DNA of 10,372 nucleotides from Caldifarciminota bacterium RBG_13_43_14 (GTDB lineage: Bacteria; Hydrothermota; Tepidihabitantia; SM23-42), in NCBI GenBank assembly GCA_001771735.1, contig MEUM01000028.1:7368-17739 (forward strand). The letters are read 5' to 3'. Both the position numbers and the translations under genes were made by a program. The number at the start of each line of letters is the position of its first letter. Positions within the stretch are counted from its first letter, which is position 1. Under the pieces are notes generated by a model. The model was not told where the DNA came from. It made no database searches and saw only the letters and a list, made by a program, of their open reading frames with translations. Below, piece by piece: positions 1 to 6,253 of the stretch.

Positions 1-1801
1 CAGTATTATCCTGAATATAAAAAGATGGCCTGCTGCCCGCCGTGAAAACATAACCCGGTCCGGTGAGCACGCCCTGTACGCAAACAATACTATCAACGTA
101 CCTGGAGCTGACGCCGTCATTACCCGGGGTTTGAACCTGGGCGATCGTTTTTACCGGAGGCAGGACAAATAAATGGGAAAAATCATTGATCGACCTGGGC
201 ATTAGCTGATAACCGTCATCGGGCGGAGTTGAATAGCTGTATTGTCCTTTAATGCCGGTGATGGTAAATGTATCAAGTGGTGCAAGATTCCCCGGTATAT
301 TCGTATAAGAATCGATCCAGATCGCGAATGAGTTATTCAATGTATCCCAGGCCGTATACTCGGTATTCTCTTCAAACTGCAAGCCGTCGAAATATCTTAT
401 TTTAATGCGTACCAGCATGCCTTCATAGGCTTCGGTATTCAATATTGATCCGGAAATGATCTCCGGTTCAGGTATTGTAGCATTATGCTGAATGATCGAA
501 TAGGTGAAATATGACATCTCGTTTTTGCCCCGGTATTGATCGATCACGCCCGTGACCAGCAAACTGTCGCCATCGGTTATGGTCAAAGGGAAATTGCCGT
601 ATAAACAAACGCCACCAGTGTTGTCCTGAATATAGGCTTCAGACCATGAATATATGCCGGGTGGAGCGGTGATTATGCCGGTTATTGTTACGGTTGAATC
701 CATAAGATCCGGCACATAATTCGAATCAAGGTCCTGATAAGCGATCGCTATCGGCCATACATATTGATTGCCATTACTTCGCCCGGGCGTAGGGAGGGCG
801 TTATTGATCCAGGTTTCAGTACCGTTGGGCAAGCGGGCAATTGTATAATCAGGCAGTACATCGCTGGAAATATAGGATTTTCGGTCGATCTCACGGGCCT
901 GGTCATCGATCAGCATTATTGTATCGCCCACTTGGTCTAAATTGGGCCAGGAACCGGTCCACAAGGCATTAGCCAATGTATCACCGTCACCGGCTATGAT
1001 CAGACCTTCACCGCTTGCATATACGAGTAAATAGCCGAATGCGGGGATATTAAATGAATTTGTTAACATAATCGAGTTTCCGCCGATATAATCCGAAATT
1101 GTGTAGTTTGTTAAAGTGATACTATAAGTATTTTTATTGAAGATTTCAATGAATTCTTCATCCGCATCATTGAAATTATTATTGTTATTATGATCGTAGG
1201 TAACCGGATCTACAAATAGCTCATTTATAAGTATTATTGAATCAACTCCATAATTCATCACCTTTACCGAATCCATCCATAAATTGCCATTCTGATAATA
1301 AAGTGAATCATTTTGTTCATCGACAAAATGAAAACGGATACGGGCCGACGTGTAACTATCATAAGCGGCAAGATCAAAGCGTGGTATTTGCCAGGCAGAA
1401 TCCTGCTCAGATTGACTGATTTTATAAAGCGAATACCAGGTGATTTGATCATTGGAAATATCAATAAAAACTGTATCATCCGGTCCAAGATTCGTATCAT
1501 ATCTGGAAAAACGATACCAGAAGGTTAGGGATTCGGGACCGCTTACTGCCTGTAAGTTAAGTGCGGGCGTGATAAGAGTTGAATAACCGCTGCGATTGAT
1601 ATTGATAGCGTCATAGACTCTTACGCGGCCATGATATGTATCCGGATACCCGGTCGTGTAATTATAGCGGAACCAGGTACCCATTGTCGTATCCGACCGT
1701 AAGGTATCCCAGCCAGCCGGTGGGAATTCTATGTTGGTAAAGCTTTCGACCAGCAGGGGAGTCTGGGTAAAAAACTGAAGGCAGATGATCAATTGAAGCA
1801 T
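1..1801 (-). CDS. Secreted multidomain protein with cleaved-adhesin-like, lamin-tail and OB-fold-like domains (partial, continues off left edge)
   Basis: Reading the minus strand from ATG 1801-1799 gives 600 codons without a stop to base 2, so the C-terminus lies outside the window. An in-frame TAG sits 6 nt upstream, fixing the earliest start. Residues 1-14 form a short hydrophobic stretch (LQLIICLQFF), a plausible but atypical signal peptide lacking a basic n-region. Residues 15-185 begin ESF...FPPAGW and include GTWFRYN, resembling cleaved-adhesin/MAM-like jelly-roll domains. Residues 187-345 (IILINELFVDP, DEEFIEIFN, GYLLVYASG, TIARLPNG, PTPGRSNG) match the lamin-tail domain pattern well. 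Residues 350-545 (VTITGIITAPPG, AYIQDNTGGVCLYG, DSLLVTGVI) look like an OB-fold domain, and a second similar unit starts near 565 (SIVCVQGVLTGPG, SFYIQDNT). Such proteins are usually exported surface proteins or nucleases. No catalytic domain is visible here, so function is open. Confidence in a real CDS is high; domain names are from motif recognition only. Confidence 0.88.
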   Translation of the reverse strand, partial: MLQLIICLQFFTQTPLLVESFTNIEFPPAGWDTLRSDTTMGTWFRYNYTTGYPDTYHGRVRVYDAININRSGYSTLITPALNLQAVSGPESLTFWYRFSRYDTNLGPDDTVFIDISNDQITWYSLYKISQSEQDSAWQIPRFDLAAYDSYTSARIRFHFVDEQNDSLYYQNGNLWMDSVKVMNYGVDSIILINELFVDPVTYDHNNNNNFNDADEEFIEIFNKNTYSITLTNYTISDYIGGNSIMLTNSFNIPAFGYLLVYASGEGLIIAGDGDTLANALWTGSWPNLDQVGDTIMLIDDQAREIDRKSYISSDVLPDYTIARLPNGTETWINNALPTPGRSNGNQYVWPIAIAYQDLDSNYVPDLMDSTVTITGIITAPPGIYSWSEAYIQDNTGGVCLYGNFPLTITDGDSLLVTGVIDQYRGKNEMSYFTYSIIQHNATIPEPEIISGSILNTEAYEGMLVRIKIRYFDGLQFEENTEYTAWDTLNNSFAIWIDSYTNIPGNLAPLDTFTITGIKGQYSYSTPPDDGYQLMPRSINDFSHLFVLPPVKTIAQVQTPGNDGVSSRYVDSIVCVQGVLTGPGYVFTAGSRPSFYIQDNT

Positions 1802-1837
1802 TGTTTTCTATTATAATTTTGTGATGATTGTTGTCAA
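1802..1837 (-). promoter_or_regulatory. Sigma70-like promoter of the secreted-protein gene, apparently near-leaderless
   Basis: On the minus strand, a perfect TTGACA (1837-1832) is followed by a 16-nt spacer and a perfect TATAAT (1815-1810). The ATG is only 8 nt further on, so transcription would start at or within a couple of bases of the start codon. No Shine-Dalgarno sequence fits in the gap (agaaaaca). The -35 box lies inside the block at 1824-1847 that is shared with the namZ promoter. Confidence 0.75.
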
Positions 1838-1868
1838 TAACTATTGCATATATTTAAATACTAAATAA

Positions 1869-1984
1869 TAAATCCGAAATCCGAAACAATATCAAAATTC
1901 TAATTTCTTAAATTTTAAACGTTTGAAACATTGAATTTTGGTATTTGGGGTTTGTTTAGGATTTAGATATTAGATTTTAGAATT
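1869..1984. repeat. Long imperfect AT-rich palindrome with TTTAGAN heptads
   Basis: The left arm (1870-1890, AAATCCG repeated) pairs imperfectly with the right arm (1951-1971, GTTTAGGATTTAG). CAAAATTC at 1893-1900 is matched by GAATTTTG at 1933-1940, and AAACGTTT (1917-1924) lies near the centre. The right arm runs as heptads: TTTAGGA, TTTAGAT, ATTAGAT, TTTAGAA at 1955-1982. The element fills the gap between the serine hydrolase stop and the promoter of the secreted-protein gene. A related half element is at 3153-3203. I infer a dispersed non-coding repeat. It lacks the GC-rich stem and U-tract of an intrinsic terminator. Confidence 0.6.
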
Positions 1985-3034
1985 TCAAAGATCGGCAGCT
2001 AAGCGAACGATCTGTTTTCTTATCGGACGCATTATGTTAAGCTGGACCCGCGGATGTATGGCATTGGCCAGCAATATGATGATTAGTTTTTTTACCGGGT
2101 CAACGCCGGCCATTGTACCGGTAAAACCAGTATGATAATAAGCCTGTTTTGAAAGAATGCCCGGATAAGGATTAATGATCCAGCCCAAGCCGCGCTTTTC
2201 AGCTCCGCCGGTGTGATCCTTGATCATTAATTTACAGGTTGATGGCTTTATTAATTTCCCTGCCGGTAATGCAAAAAGGAATTTTAATATATCTTTAGCC
2301 GTACTAAATAAGCCGGCATTACCCGCAACACCGTTAAAAGCATAATATGCATTGCCGTCATGAACCGTACCTTTGATTAACTTACTACGCCAGTTCCTGG
2401 GCAGTTTATCAGTGTATTTTTTAGCCATACCCGCTTCGTGTTTGTTGCCGTTCTCGGCGACCGCAACATTATTTGAATTTATCGGTCCAAAGCGCATTGT
2501 GAGCAATGACAGAGGATTGGCAATGAATTCTTTGAATGATATGGCAAGATCTTGACCGGTTATTTTTTCAATGATCATACCCAGCAAAATATAACCCAGA
2601 CATGAATATAATACATTTTGTTTACCGGTATTGATATCAGCCAGGAACTTTATCCGGTCAGCAGCCGGAACAATGTAAAGCGGGAACCATGCCGGTAATC
2701 CGCTGGTGTGGGTGAGGAGTTGCTTTATATCGACCTGATGATTCGGCCGGTATCTGAATTCAGGTAAATAGTATTCAACCCGATCAGTAAGCTTCAGCAT
2801 TTTTCGCTCATAAAGGATTAATGTTAGGCTCGCGGTGGCTATCGGTTTGGTCAGCGAGGCAAGATCGAATATCGTATCCTTGGTCATTGAACTTTTGCGG
2901 GGAATTCTTTGCGCCCAGCCAAAAGCATGTTCAAGGACGATTTTTTTATTTTTGGCAATAAGGCATACCGCGCCGGGAATTTTTCGCCTGGAAATACATT
3001 GCTGGAGGTAGTGCTCGATCTTCGTCGTACTCAT
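1985..3034 (-). CDS. Cytoplasmic beta-lactamase-family serine hydrolase, candidate muropeptide amidase
   Basis: This 349-residue protein has the beta-lactamase class C/penicillin-binding fold signature. The nucleophile motif is S60-L-T-K63, followed by P. The second motif is Y143-S-C (usually YSN or YSD) in the typical context YSCLGYILLG. The third is H301-T-G in YYHTGFTG, replacing KTG. LLTHTSGLP (107-114) and GVAGNAGLFSTAKDIL (235-250) are hallmarks of the EstB/YbbE branch. The N-terminus (MSTTKIEHYLQQC) has no signal peptide, unlike antibiotic-inactivating beta-lactamases. It lies downstream of namZ, murU and amgK homologues in the same orientation, with its own promoter. In Bacillus subtilis a protein of this fold (YbbE/AmiE, as I recall) sits in the namZ-nagZ muropeptide-rescue operon and acts as an N-acetylmuramyl-L-alanine amidase. 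That role is my inference here; esterase or D-peptidase activity is also possible. The start ATG is fixed by a -10 box 5 nt upstream. Confidence 0.9.
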   Translation of the reverse strand: MSTTKIEHYLQQCISRRKIPGAVCLIAKNKKIVLEHAFGWAQRIPRKSSMTKDTIFDLASLTKPIATASLTLILYERKMLKLTDRVEYYLPEFRYRPNHQVDIKQLLTHTSGLPAWFPLYIVPAADRIKFLADINTGKQNVLYSCLGYILLGMIIEKITGQDLAISFKEFIANPLSLLTMRFGPINSNNVAVAENGNKHEAGMAKKYTDKLPRNWRSKLIKGTVHDGNAYYAFNGVAGNAGLFSTAKDILKFLFALPAGKLIKPSTCKLMIKDHTGGAEKRGLGWIINPYPGILSKQAYYHTGFTGTMAGVDPVKKLIIILLANAIHPRVQLNIMRPIRKQIVRLAADL

Positions 3035-3067
3035 GACAGATTATAATTCGAATTAGATTTTATTCAA
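3035..3067 (-). promoter_or_regulatory. Promoter of the serine hydrolase gene, apparently leaderless
   Basis: On the minus strand a perfect TATAAT (3045-3040) lies 5 nt before the ATG, giving a predicted transcript start at the A of the start codon. A TTGAAT -35-like box (3067-3062) is 16 nt upstream. The intervening ctgtc contains no ribosome binding site. This gives the gene its own start point despite lying downstream of amgK. Confidence 0.6.
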
Positions 3068-3076
3068 TGTTTAGTT

Positions 3077-3138
3077 GTGGGAGAGCCATCTTGGCTCGAT
3101 ATTCGGGAATGTAGCGCAGACCTTTAGGTCTGCCCTAC
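3077..3138. repeat. REP-like pair of hairpins with GTGGGAG border
   Basis: GTGGGAG (3077-3083) opens a hairpin GAGCCA-TCT-TGGCTC (3083-3097). After a short linker, a second, stronger hairpin follows: GCAGACCT (3116-3123), TT, AGGTCTGC (3126-3133), flanked by GTAG (3111-3114) and CTAC (3135-3138). The GTGGGAG-hairpin-CGAT half is the same design as at 6468-6492, where the stem bases differ but pairing is kept. It is a dispersed intergenic palindrome, placed just upstream of the serine hydrolase promoter. Confidence 0.65.
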
Positions 3139-3152
3139 TTTTTAGTTTGTTT

Positions 3153-3203
3153 GGAATCTTAGAGTTTAGAATTTGTTTAGGATTTAGAGTTTCGAATTTA
3201 GTG
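3153..3203. repeat. Half copy of the AT-rich heptad repeat
   Basis: The tract repeats TTTAGA-type heptads (GTTTAGA, ATTTAGA, GTTTCGA, ATTTAG). A 17-nt word at 3172-3188 is identical to 1951-1967, which shows it belongs to the same family as the longer palindrome there. It occupies the gap after the amgK stop codon. Confidence 0.5.
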
Positions 3204-3206
3204 CTT

Positions 3207-4163
3207 TTAAAATCTCCTTTTCACCTCTGCTCCTCGGCTCCTCTGCACAATTTCGAGTAGGCGCTCGAAATTACACTCCTTCAGTCCTTGCATCAATAGC
3301 TGTCGTCCGCGCGGGATATATTTTAAAAAATGCTTTTTACCCTTGTTTAAAGCCAGATTGGCATAGGCACCCAGCGCCTGCATATTGCGCTGTATACAGG
3401 TCAGTCGATACATTGCAATCAGTTGGTCATAGGATAATGGAATTTTTTGAGGTTTGATCTTTTTGAAATAATGATCGAGCAATTGTCTTTCCTGCGATAT
3501 AGTCAGATCCGCATAAGGATCGCGGAGCAGGGAAGATAGATCATAGGTTAGCGGTCCGATCCTTGCTGATTGAAAATCAATTATGCGGATTTTATTATTT
3601 TTTACAAAAATATTTTGCGACTGGAAGTCACGATGCATAAAAAAGCCGTCATGATCTTGTATTGATCTTAGCACCTGGTCGGTCAGTTCGGCAAATTCAT
3701 CTTTCGTTTTATCAATCGCGGTTTGTTCAACCTGCCCATACTGAAATAGAAAATGTTTTTTAAAATATTTTTGTTCCCATTTTATATGCGGCCGGTCATA
3801 GCGTTCGGCGATCGGGAATTTGCTCGAGCATTTTTTTTGCATGCTGACCAGCATGTCAATTGCTTTTCGATGATAAAAAAGTTCCGGTTGTTTACGAAAG
3901 ATCACATACAACGAGATCGTGCCCAGATCTTCAAGCAAAGCAGCTTTTGCCTTATCGGTCCAGTATAATCGCGGAACATTTATATGACCGTTTAAAAGAT
4001 GTTTGTGAACCCGTAAGTATTTTTTGATATCCGGATCGATGACCAGAATCGCAATTTTATTCCGGTATTTACATCGATAGAATTCGCGGGTTGAACCACC
4101 GGTTTCGATCTTCTCAATAATATTGTTTTTTAAGAGGCGCAAATTCAAATTTCGCATGAACAT
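3207..4163 (-). CDS. amgK: AmgK-like anomeric MurNAc/GlcNAc kinase (APH-fold)
   Basis: This 318-residue aminoglycoside-phosphotransferase-fold kinase has motifs of the AmgK branch rather than of resistance enzymes. It shows an N-lobe GGSTREFYR (22-30), LLEDLG (76-81), the catalytic loop MHRDFQSQN (176-184, with H177, D179, N184), the metal-binding IDFQSARIGPLTYDL (195-209), SLLRDPYADL (211-220) and QRNMQALGAYANLA (258-271). AmgK phosphorylates MurNAc or GlcNAc at C1. Its start overlaps the end of the murU homologue by 19 nt, implying translational coupling, and its product would be MurU's substrate. A second ATG two codons in (4157) is an alternative start. The last residues (RSRGAEVKRRF) look unlike a conserved tail and run into repeat-like DNA. 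The coding end also contains a 9-bp inverted repeat at 3249-3272. The family assignment is strong; substrate choice is inferred from the pairing with murU and namZ. Confidence 0.9.
   Translation of the reverse strand: MFMRNLNLRLLKNNIIEKIETGGSTREFYRCKYRNKIAILVIDPDIKKYLRVHKHLLNGHINVPRLYWTDKAKAALLEDLGTISLYVIFRKQPELFYHRKAIDMLVSMQKKCSSKFPIAERYDRPHIKWEQKYFKKHFLFQYGQVEQTAIDKTKDEFAELTDQVLRSIQDHDGFFMHRDFQSQNIFVKNNKIRIIDFQSARIGPLTYDLSSLLRDPYADLTISQERQLLDHYFKKIKPQKIPLSYDQLIAMYRLTCIQRNMQALGAYANLALNKGKKHFLKYIPRGRQLLMQGLKECNFERLLEIVQRSRGAEVKRRF
3249..3272. other. Perfect 9-bp inverted repeat within the 3' end of amgK
   Basis: AATTTCGAG (3249-3257), a 6-nt loop, then CTCGAAATT (3264-3272) form a perfect stem in the mRNA about 40 nt before the amgK stop. 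No U-tract follows on the minus strand, so it does not look like an intrinsic terminator. It could stabilise the 3' end or slow ribosomes. Confidence 0.5.
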
Positions 4164-5044
4164 TGGAATTGATCTGAAATAACCGCATTATGATAATCGC
4201 CGGTTGATAAGTGCGTATTTCTTAGAACAATAACATTCTCCAGAGATACCGGCTCTTCGATAATACAGTTTGCGCCGATGCAGGCAAAACCTTTTATATA
4301 AGCTCCAACGCGGCTTGATTCATGAATGTACACCGGTGCCTCGAAATTTTGACCGGTAATGATGAAATCATTGTTAAGTACTTTTTCGACAATATCCAGA
4401 TATGAACCGGGAGTGTTGATGTTGAACCATTTATTATTGATCACCAGGGTGTTGATTTTTCGGCCATGTGCCTGTACATTATACCAGAGATCGACTACGG
4501 AAAATATCGGCCGATCAGGCAAAAACGAAAATATTTCCGGGGAATATACTGCCGCTCCGGCATAGGTGTATCGGTCCGGGGTCGCCTGGTCATGGACCTT
4601 GACCAGATCGTTCTGTCCATTTATCTCGATGTTATCAGTGGATGTACCGGTTTTTATTAAAGCGATAGTGGCGATCGCTTTATTTTCTTTATGCCGTTTC
4701 CTGAAATCGGTTATCGGTAGATCAGTTATCATATCGCAGGCTTGAACATAAAAATTATCGTCAGACCATTTTTTGAAATTGCCCAAAGCGCCGCCGGTAC
4801 CAAGTATTTCATCCTCGATCTCGATCTCGATCTCGATATTGTTTATCTTTTTTAATTCTCTTTGTATCAAACGGGAATGATGAAATAGATTGACCCCGAA
4901 ATGAGCGATACCCTGTTCTGATAATCGCTCGATCTGTAATTCGATCAAAGTCCTGTTCACGATCGGCAATAAGGGTTTTGGTATATGAACGGTTATTGGC
5001 TGCATGCGTTTGCCAATACCTGCGCTAAGAATCAATGCATTCAT
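4145..5044 (-). CDS. murU: MurU-like sugar-1-phosphate nucleotidyltransferase with C-terminal left-handed beta-helix
   Basis: This 299-residue protein, counted from ATG 5044, has the nucleotidyltransferase signature LSAGIGKRMQPIT...PKPLLPI (6-28). It also has LGTGGALG (81-88), a metal-binding Asp in QACDMITDLP (D104, replacing the usual GD), TYAGAAVYSPEIF (160-172) and WFNINTPGSYLD (206-217). Residues about 233-292 continue as hexapeptide-like turns (APVYIHESSRVGAYIKGFACIGANCIIEE), a left-handed beta-helix absent from the roughly 220-residue Pseudomonas MurU. The predicted role is MurNAc-1-phosphate + UTP to UDP-MurNAc, supported by the overlapping amgK and upstream namZ. From sequence alone a hexose-1-phosphate guanylyl- or uridylyltransferase is also possible. 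An ATG at 5059 would add MTNKS, but those codons merge into a dispersed repeat, so I prefer 5044. Neither start has a clear Shine-Dalgarno. Residues 71-78 are encoded by a GAGATC tandem repeat. Confidence 0.88.
   Translation of the reverse strand: MNALILSAGIGKRMQPITVHIPKPLLPIVNRTLIELQIERLSEQGIAHFGVNLFHHSRLIQRELKKINNIEIEIEIEDEILGTGGALGNFKKWSDDNFYVQACDMITDLPITDFRKRHKENKAIATIALIKTGTSTDNIEINGQNDLVKVHDQATPDRYTYAGAAVYSPEIFSFLPDRPIFSVVDLWYNVQAHGRKINTLVINNKWFNINTPGSYLDIVEKVLNNDFIITGQNFEAPVYIHESSRVGAYIKGFACIGANCIIEEPVSLENVIVLRNTHLSTGDYHNAVISDQFQCSCEI
4814..4837. repeat. Four tandem hexamers within murU
   Basis: CTCGAT is repeated four times on the plus strand, encoding an alternating Ile-Glu tract on the minus strand. 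Copy-number changes would keep the frame, adding or removing Ile-Glu pairs before the LGTGG motif. Confidence 0.85.
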
Positions 5045-5054
5045 GCTTTTATTT

Positions 5055-5082
5055 GTCATTGCGAGCGAAGCGCGGCAATCTC
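5055..5082. repeat. Dispersed GTCATTGCGAGCGAAGCG-type palindrome
   Basis: ATTGC (5058-5062) and GCAAT (5075-5079) bound a CGAAGCG-rich core. This word is familiar to me as a widespread intergenic repeat in many unrelated bacterial genomes. It fills most of the 45-nt gap between the namZ stop and the murU start and supplies the upstream in-frame ATG of murU. Confidence 0.6.
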
Positions 5083-5089
5083 ATATTTC

Positions 5090-6253
5090 TTACTTATAGA
5101 GCAAATATTGTTTTCTTAATTTTCTGAATCGTTCAAGTTCAGGCGTCCATTTGCACTTGATCTCAGGTATACTCCGATGCCGATCGATCATTTTTCTTAC
5201 CCATGTATTGCCAATCAAAATATCAAAAGGCATGCGCTTGCGTTCGAATTCATATGGAGGTTTACGCCAAGAAAAATTACCGGGGAACAACTTTTTTATA
5301 ACTCGCAGCAATTCCAGGGTTGTTTCTATTGGGCGATATTTATTGCGATCGGTAACATAGATCTGCAAGCCGCCGCAAGTTTTACCATTATGTTTATGAA
5401 AAGTAGGGGTAAAATATAGAGGGCGGAATTTTACCCCCGTTAATTTAGCCGATAAATTCTTGATCAATTCAAATGGTTCAATCCATGGTGCGCCAAATAT
5501 CTCAAACGGACGGGTAGTACCCCGTCCTTCGGAAAGGTTCGTGCCCTCAAGCAAGCACATGCCCGGGTAAACGATCGCAGTGGATAACACCGGCATATTG
5601 GGCGAGGGGATGGTCCAGGATAAGCCAGTTTCATCATAATACATAGCGCGTTTCCAGTTCCTCATTTTAATGATCTCCAGATCCGCATTTATTCCGGCTT
5701 CGCTATTGATCATAGTCAACAATTCCCCAATCGTCATACCATGGCGTATTGGCAAGAGATATAAACCAACAAAGGACCTTAATTGCGGTAATAGAACCGG
5801 TCCTTCGACCTTAATGCCATTGATCGGATTAGGCCGGTCAAGAACGATCACTTTTTTATTGGTCTGGCTGATCTGTTGCATTAATAGCATCGCGGTCCAT
5901 AAAAACGTATAATACCGGCTTCCGATATCGAACAGATCAACTACTAAAATATCGATTTTCTTTAGAATTTCTGGATCAGCGGTCAATTTTTTACCGTCAT
6001 ACAGGCTGATGATCTTTATCCGGTTCTTACGGTCAACATAAGAACGCATCGGGATTTGATCCTGGAGATCAGTATATAAACCGTGCTCTGGGGCGAAAAT
6101 CACCTGCAGATTCAGTTCTTCTTTAAAATTTTCATAGGTCGTTATTAAATCCGAATCACAGCATGATAAATTCGTACATAATCCAATGCGATAACCGCGT
6201 AATTGCCTGAAATTTCTTCTTTTTAAAACATCAATACCTAATTGTATCGACAT
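5090..6253 (-). CDS. namZ: DUF1343/NamZ-family exo-beta-N-acetylmuramidase, no signal peptide
   Basis: This 387-residue protein covers the whole DUF1343 family length. Recognised segments are GIDVL (6-10), FAPEHGLYTD (53-62), VVDLFDIGSRYYTF (104-117), VIVLDRPNPINGIKVEGP (135-152), LPIRHGMTIGEL (167-178), GLSWTIPSPNMP (210-221), YPGMCLLEGTNLSEGRGTT (229-247) and PFEIFGAPW (249-257). NamZ removes MurNAc from the non-reducing end of peptidoglycan fragments; the Glu of PEHG belongs to the conserved active-site region. Bacillus NamZ (YbbC) is exported, but this protein starts MSIQLGIDVL with no signal peptide, suggesting it acts on imported fragments. I chose ATG 6253 because the -10 box ends 5 nt before it. 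A TTG at 6274 would lie inside the promoter. It is the first gene of a namZ-murU-amgK unit. The family call is very secure; the cytoplasmic location is inferred. Confidence 0.92.
   Translation of the reverse strand: MSIQLGIDVLKRRNFRQLRGYRIGLCTNLSCCDSDLITTYENFKEELNLQVIFAPEHGLYTDLQDQIPMRSYVDRKNRIKIISLYDGKKLTADPEILKKIDILVVDLFDIGSRYYTFLWTAMLLMQQISQTNKKVIVLDRPNPINGIKVEGPVLLPQLRSFVGLYLLPIRHGMTIGELLTMINSEAGINADLEIIKMRNWKRAMYYDETGLSWTIPSPNMPVLSTAIVYPGMCLLEGTNLSEGRGTTRPFEIFGAPWIEPFELIKNLSAKLTGVKFRPLYFTPTFHKHNGKTCGGLQIYVTDRNKYRPIETTLELLRVIKKLFPGNFSWRKPPYEFERKRMPFDILIGNTWVRKMIDRHRSIPEIKCKWTPELERFRKLRKQYLLYK

Noticed and set aside
1237..1528. Short ORFs on both strands near 1240-1530
   Set aside because: They overlap the long open minus-strand frame of the secreted protein, which has coherent domain sequence throughout.
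3249..3272. Intrinsic terminator at the end of amgK
   Set aside because: The stem is followed by GC-rich coding sequence on the minus strand, not a run of U, and lies before the stop codon.
1985..4163. Antibiotic resistance genes (beta-lactamase and aminoglycoside phosphotransferase)
   Set aside because: The beta-lactamase-fold protein has no signal peptide and has EstB/YbbE-type motifs; the kinase has AmgK-type motifs and overlaps a murU homologue, so cell-wall recycling fits better.
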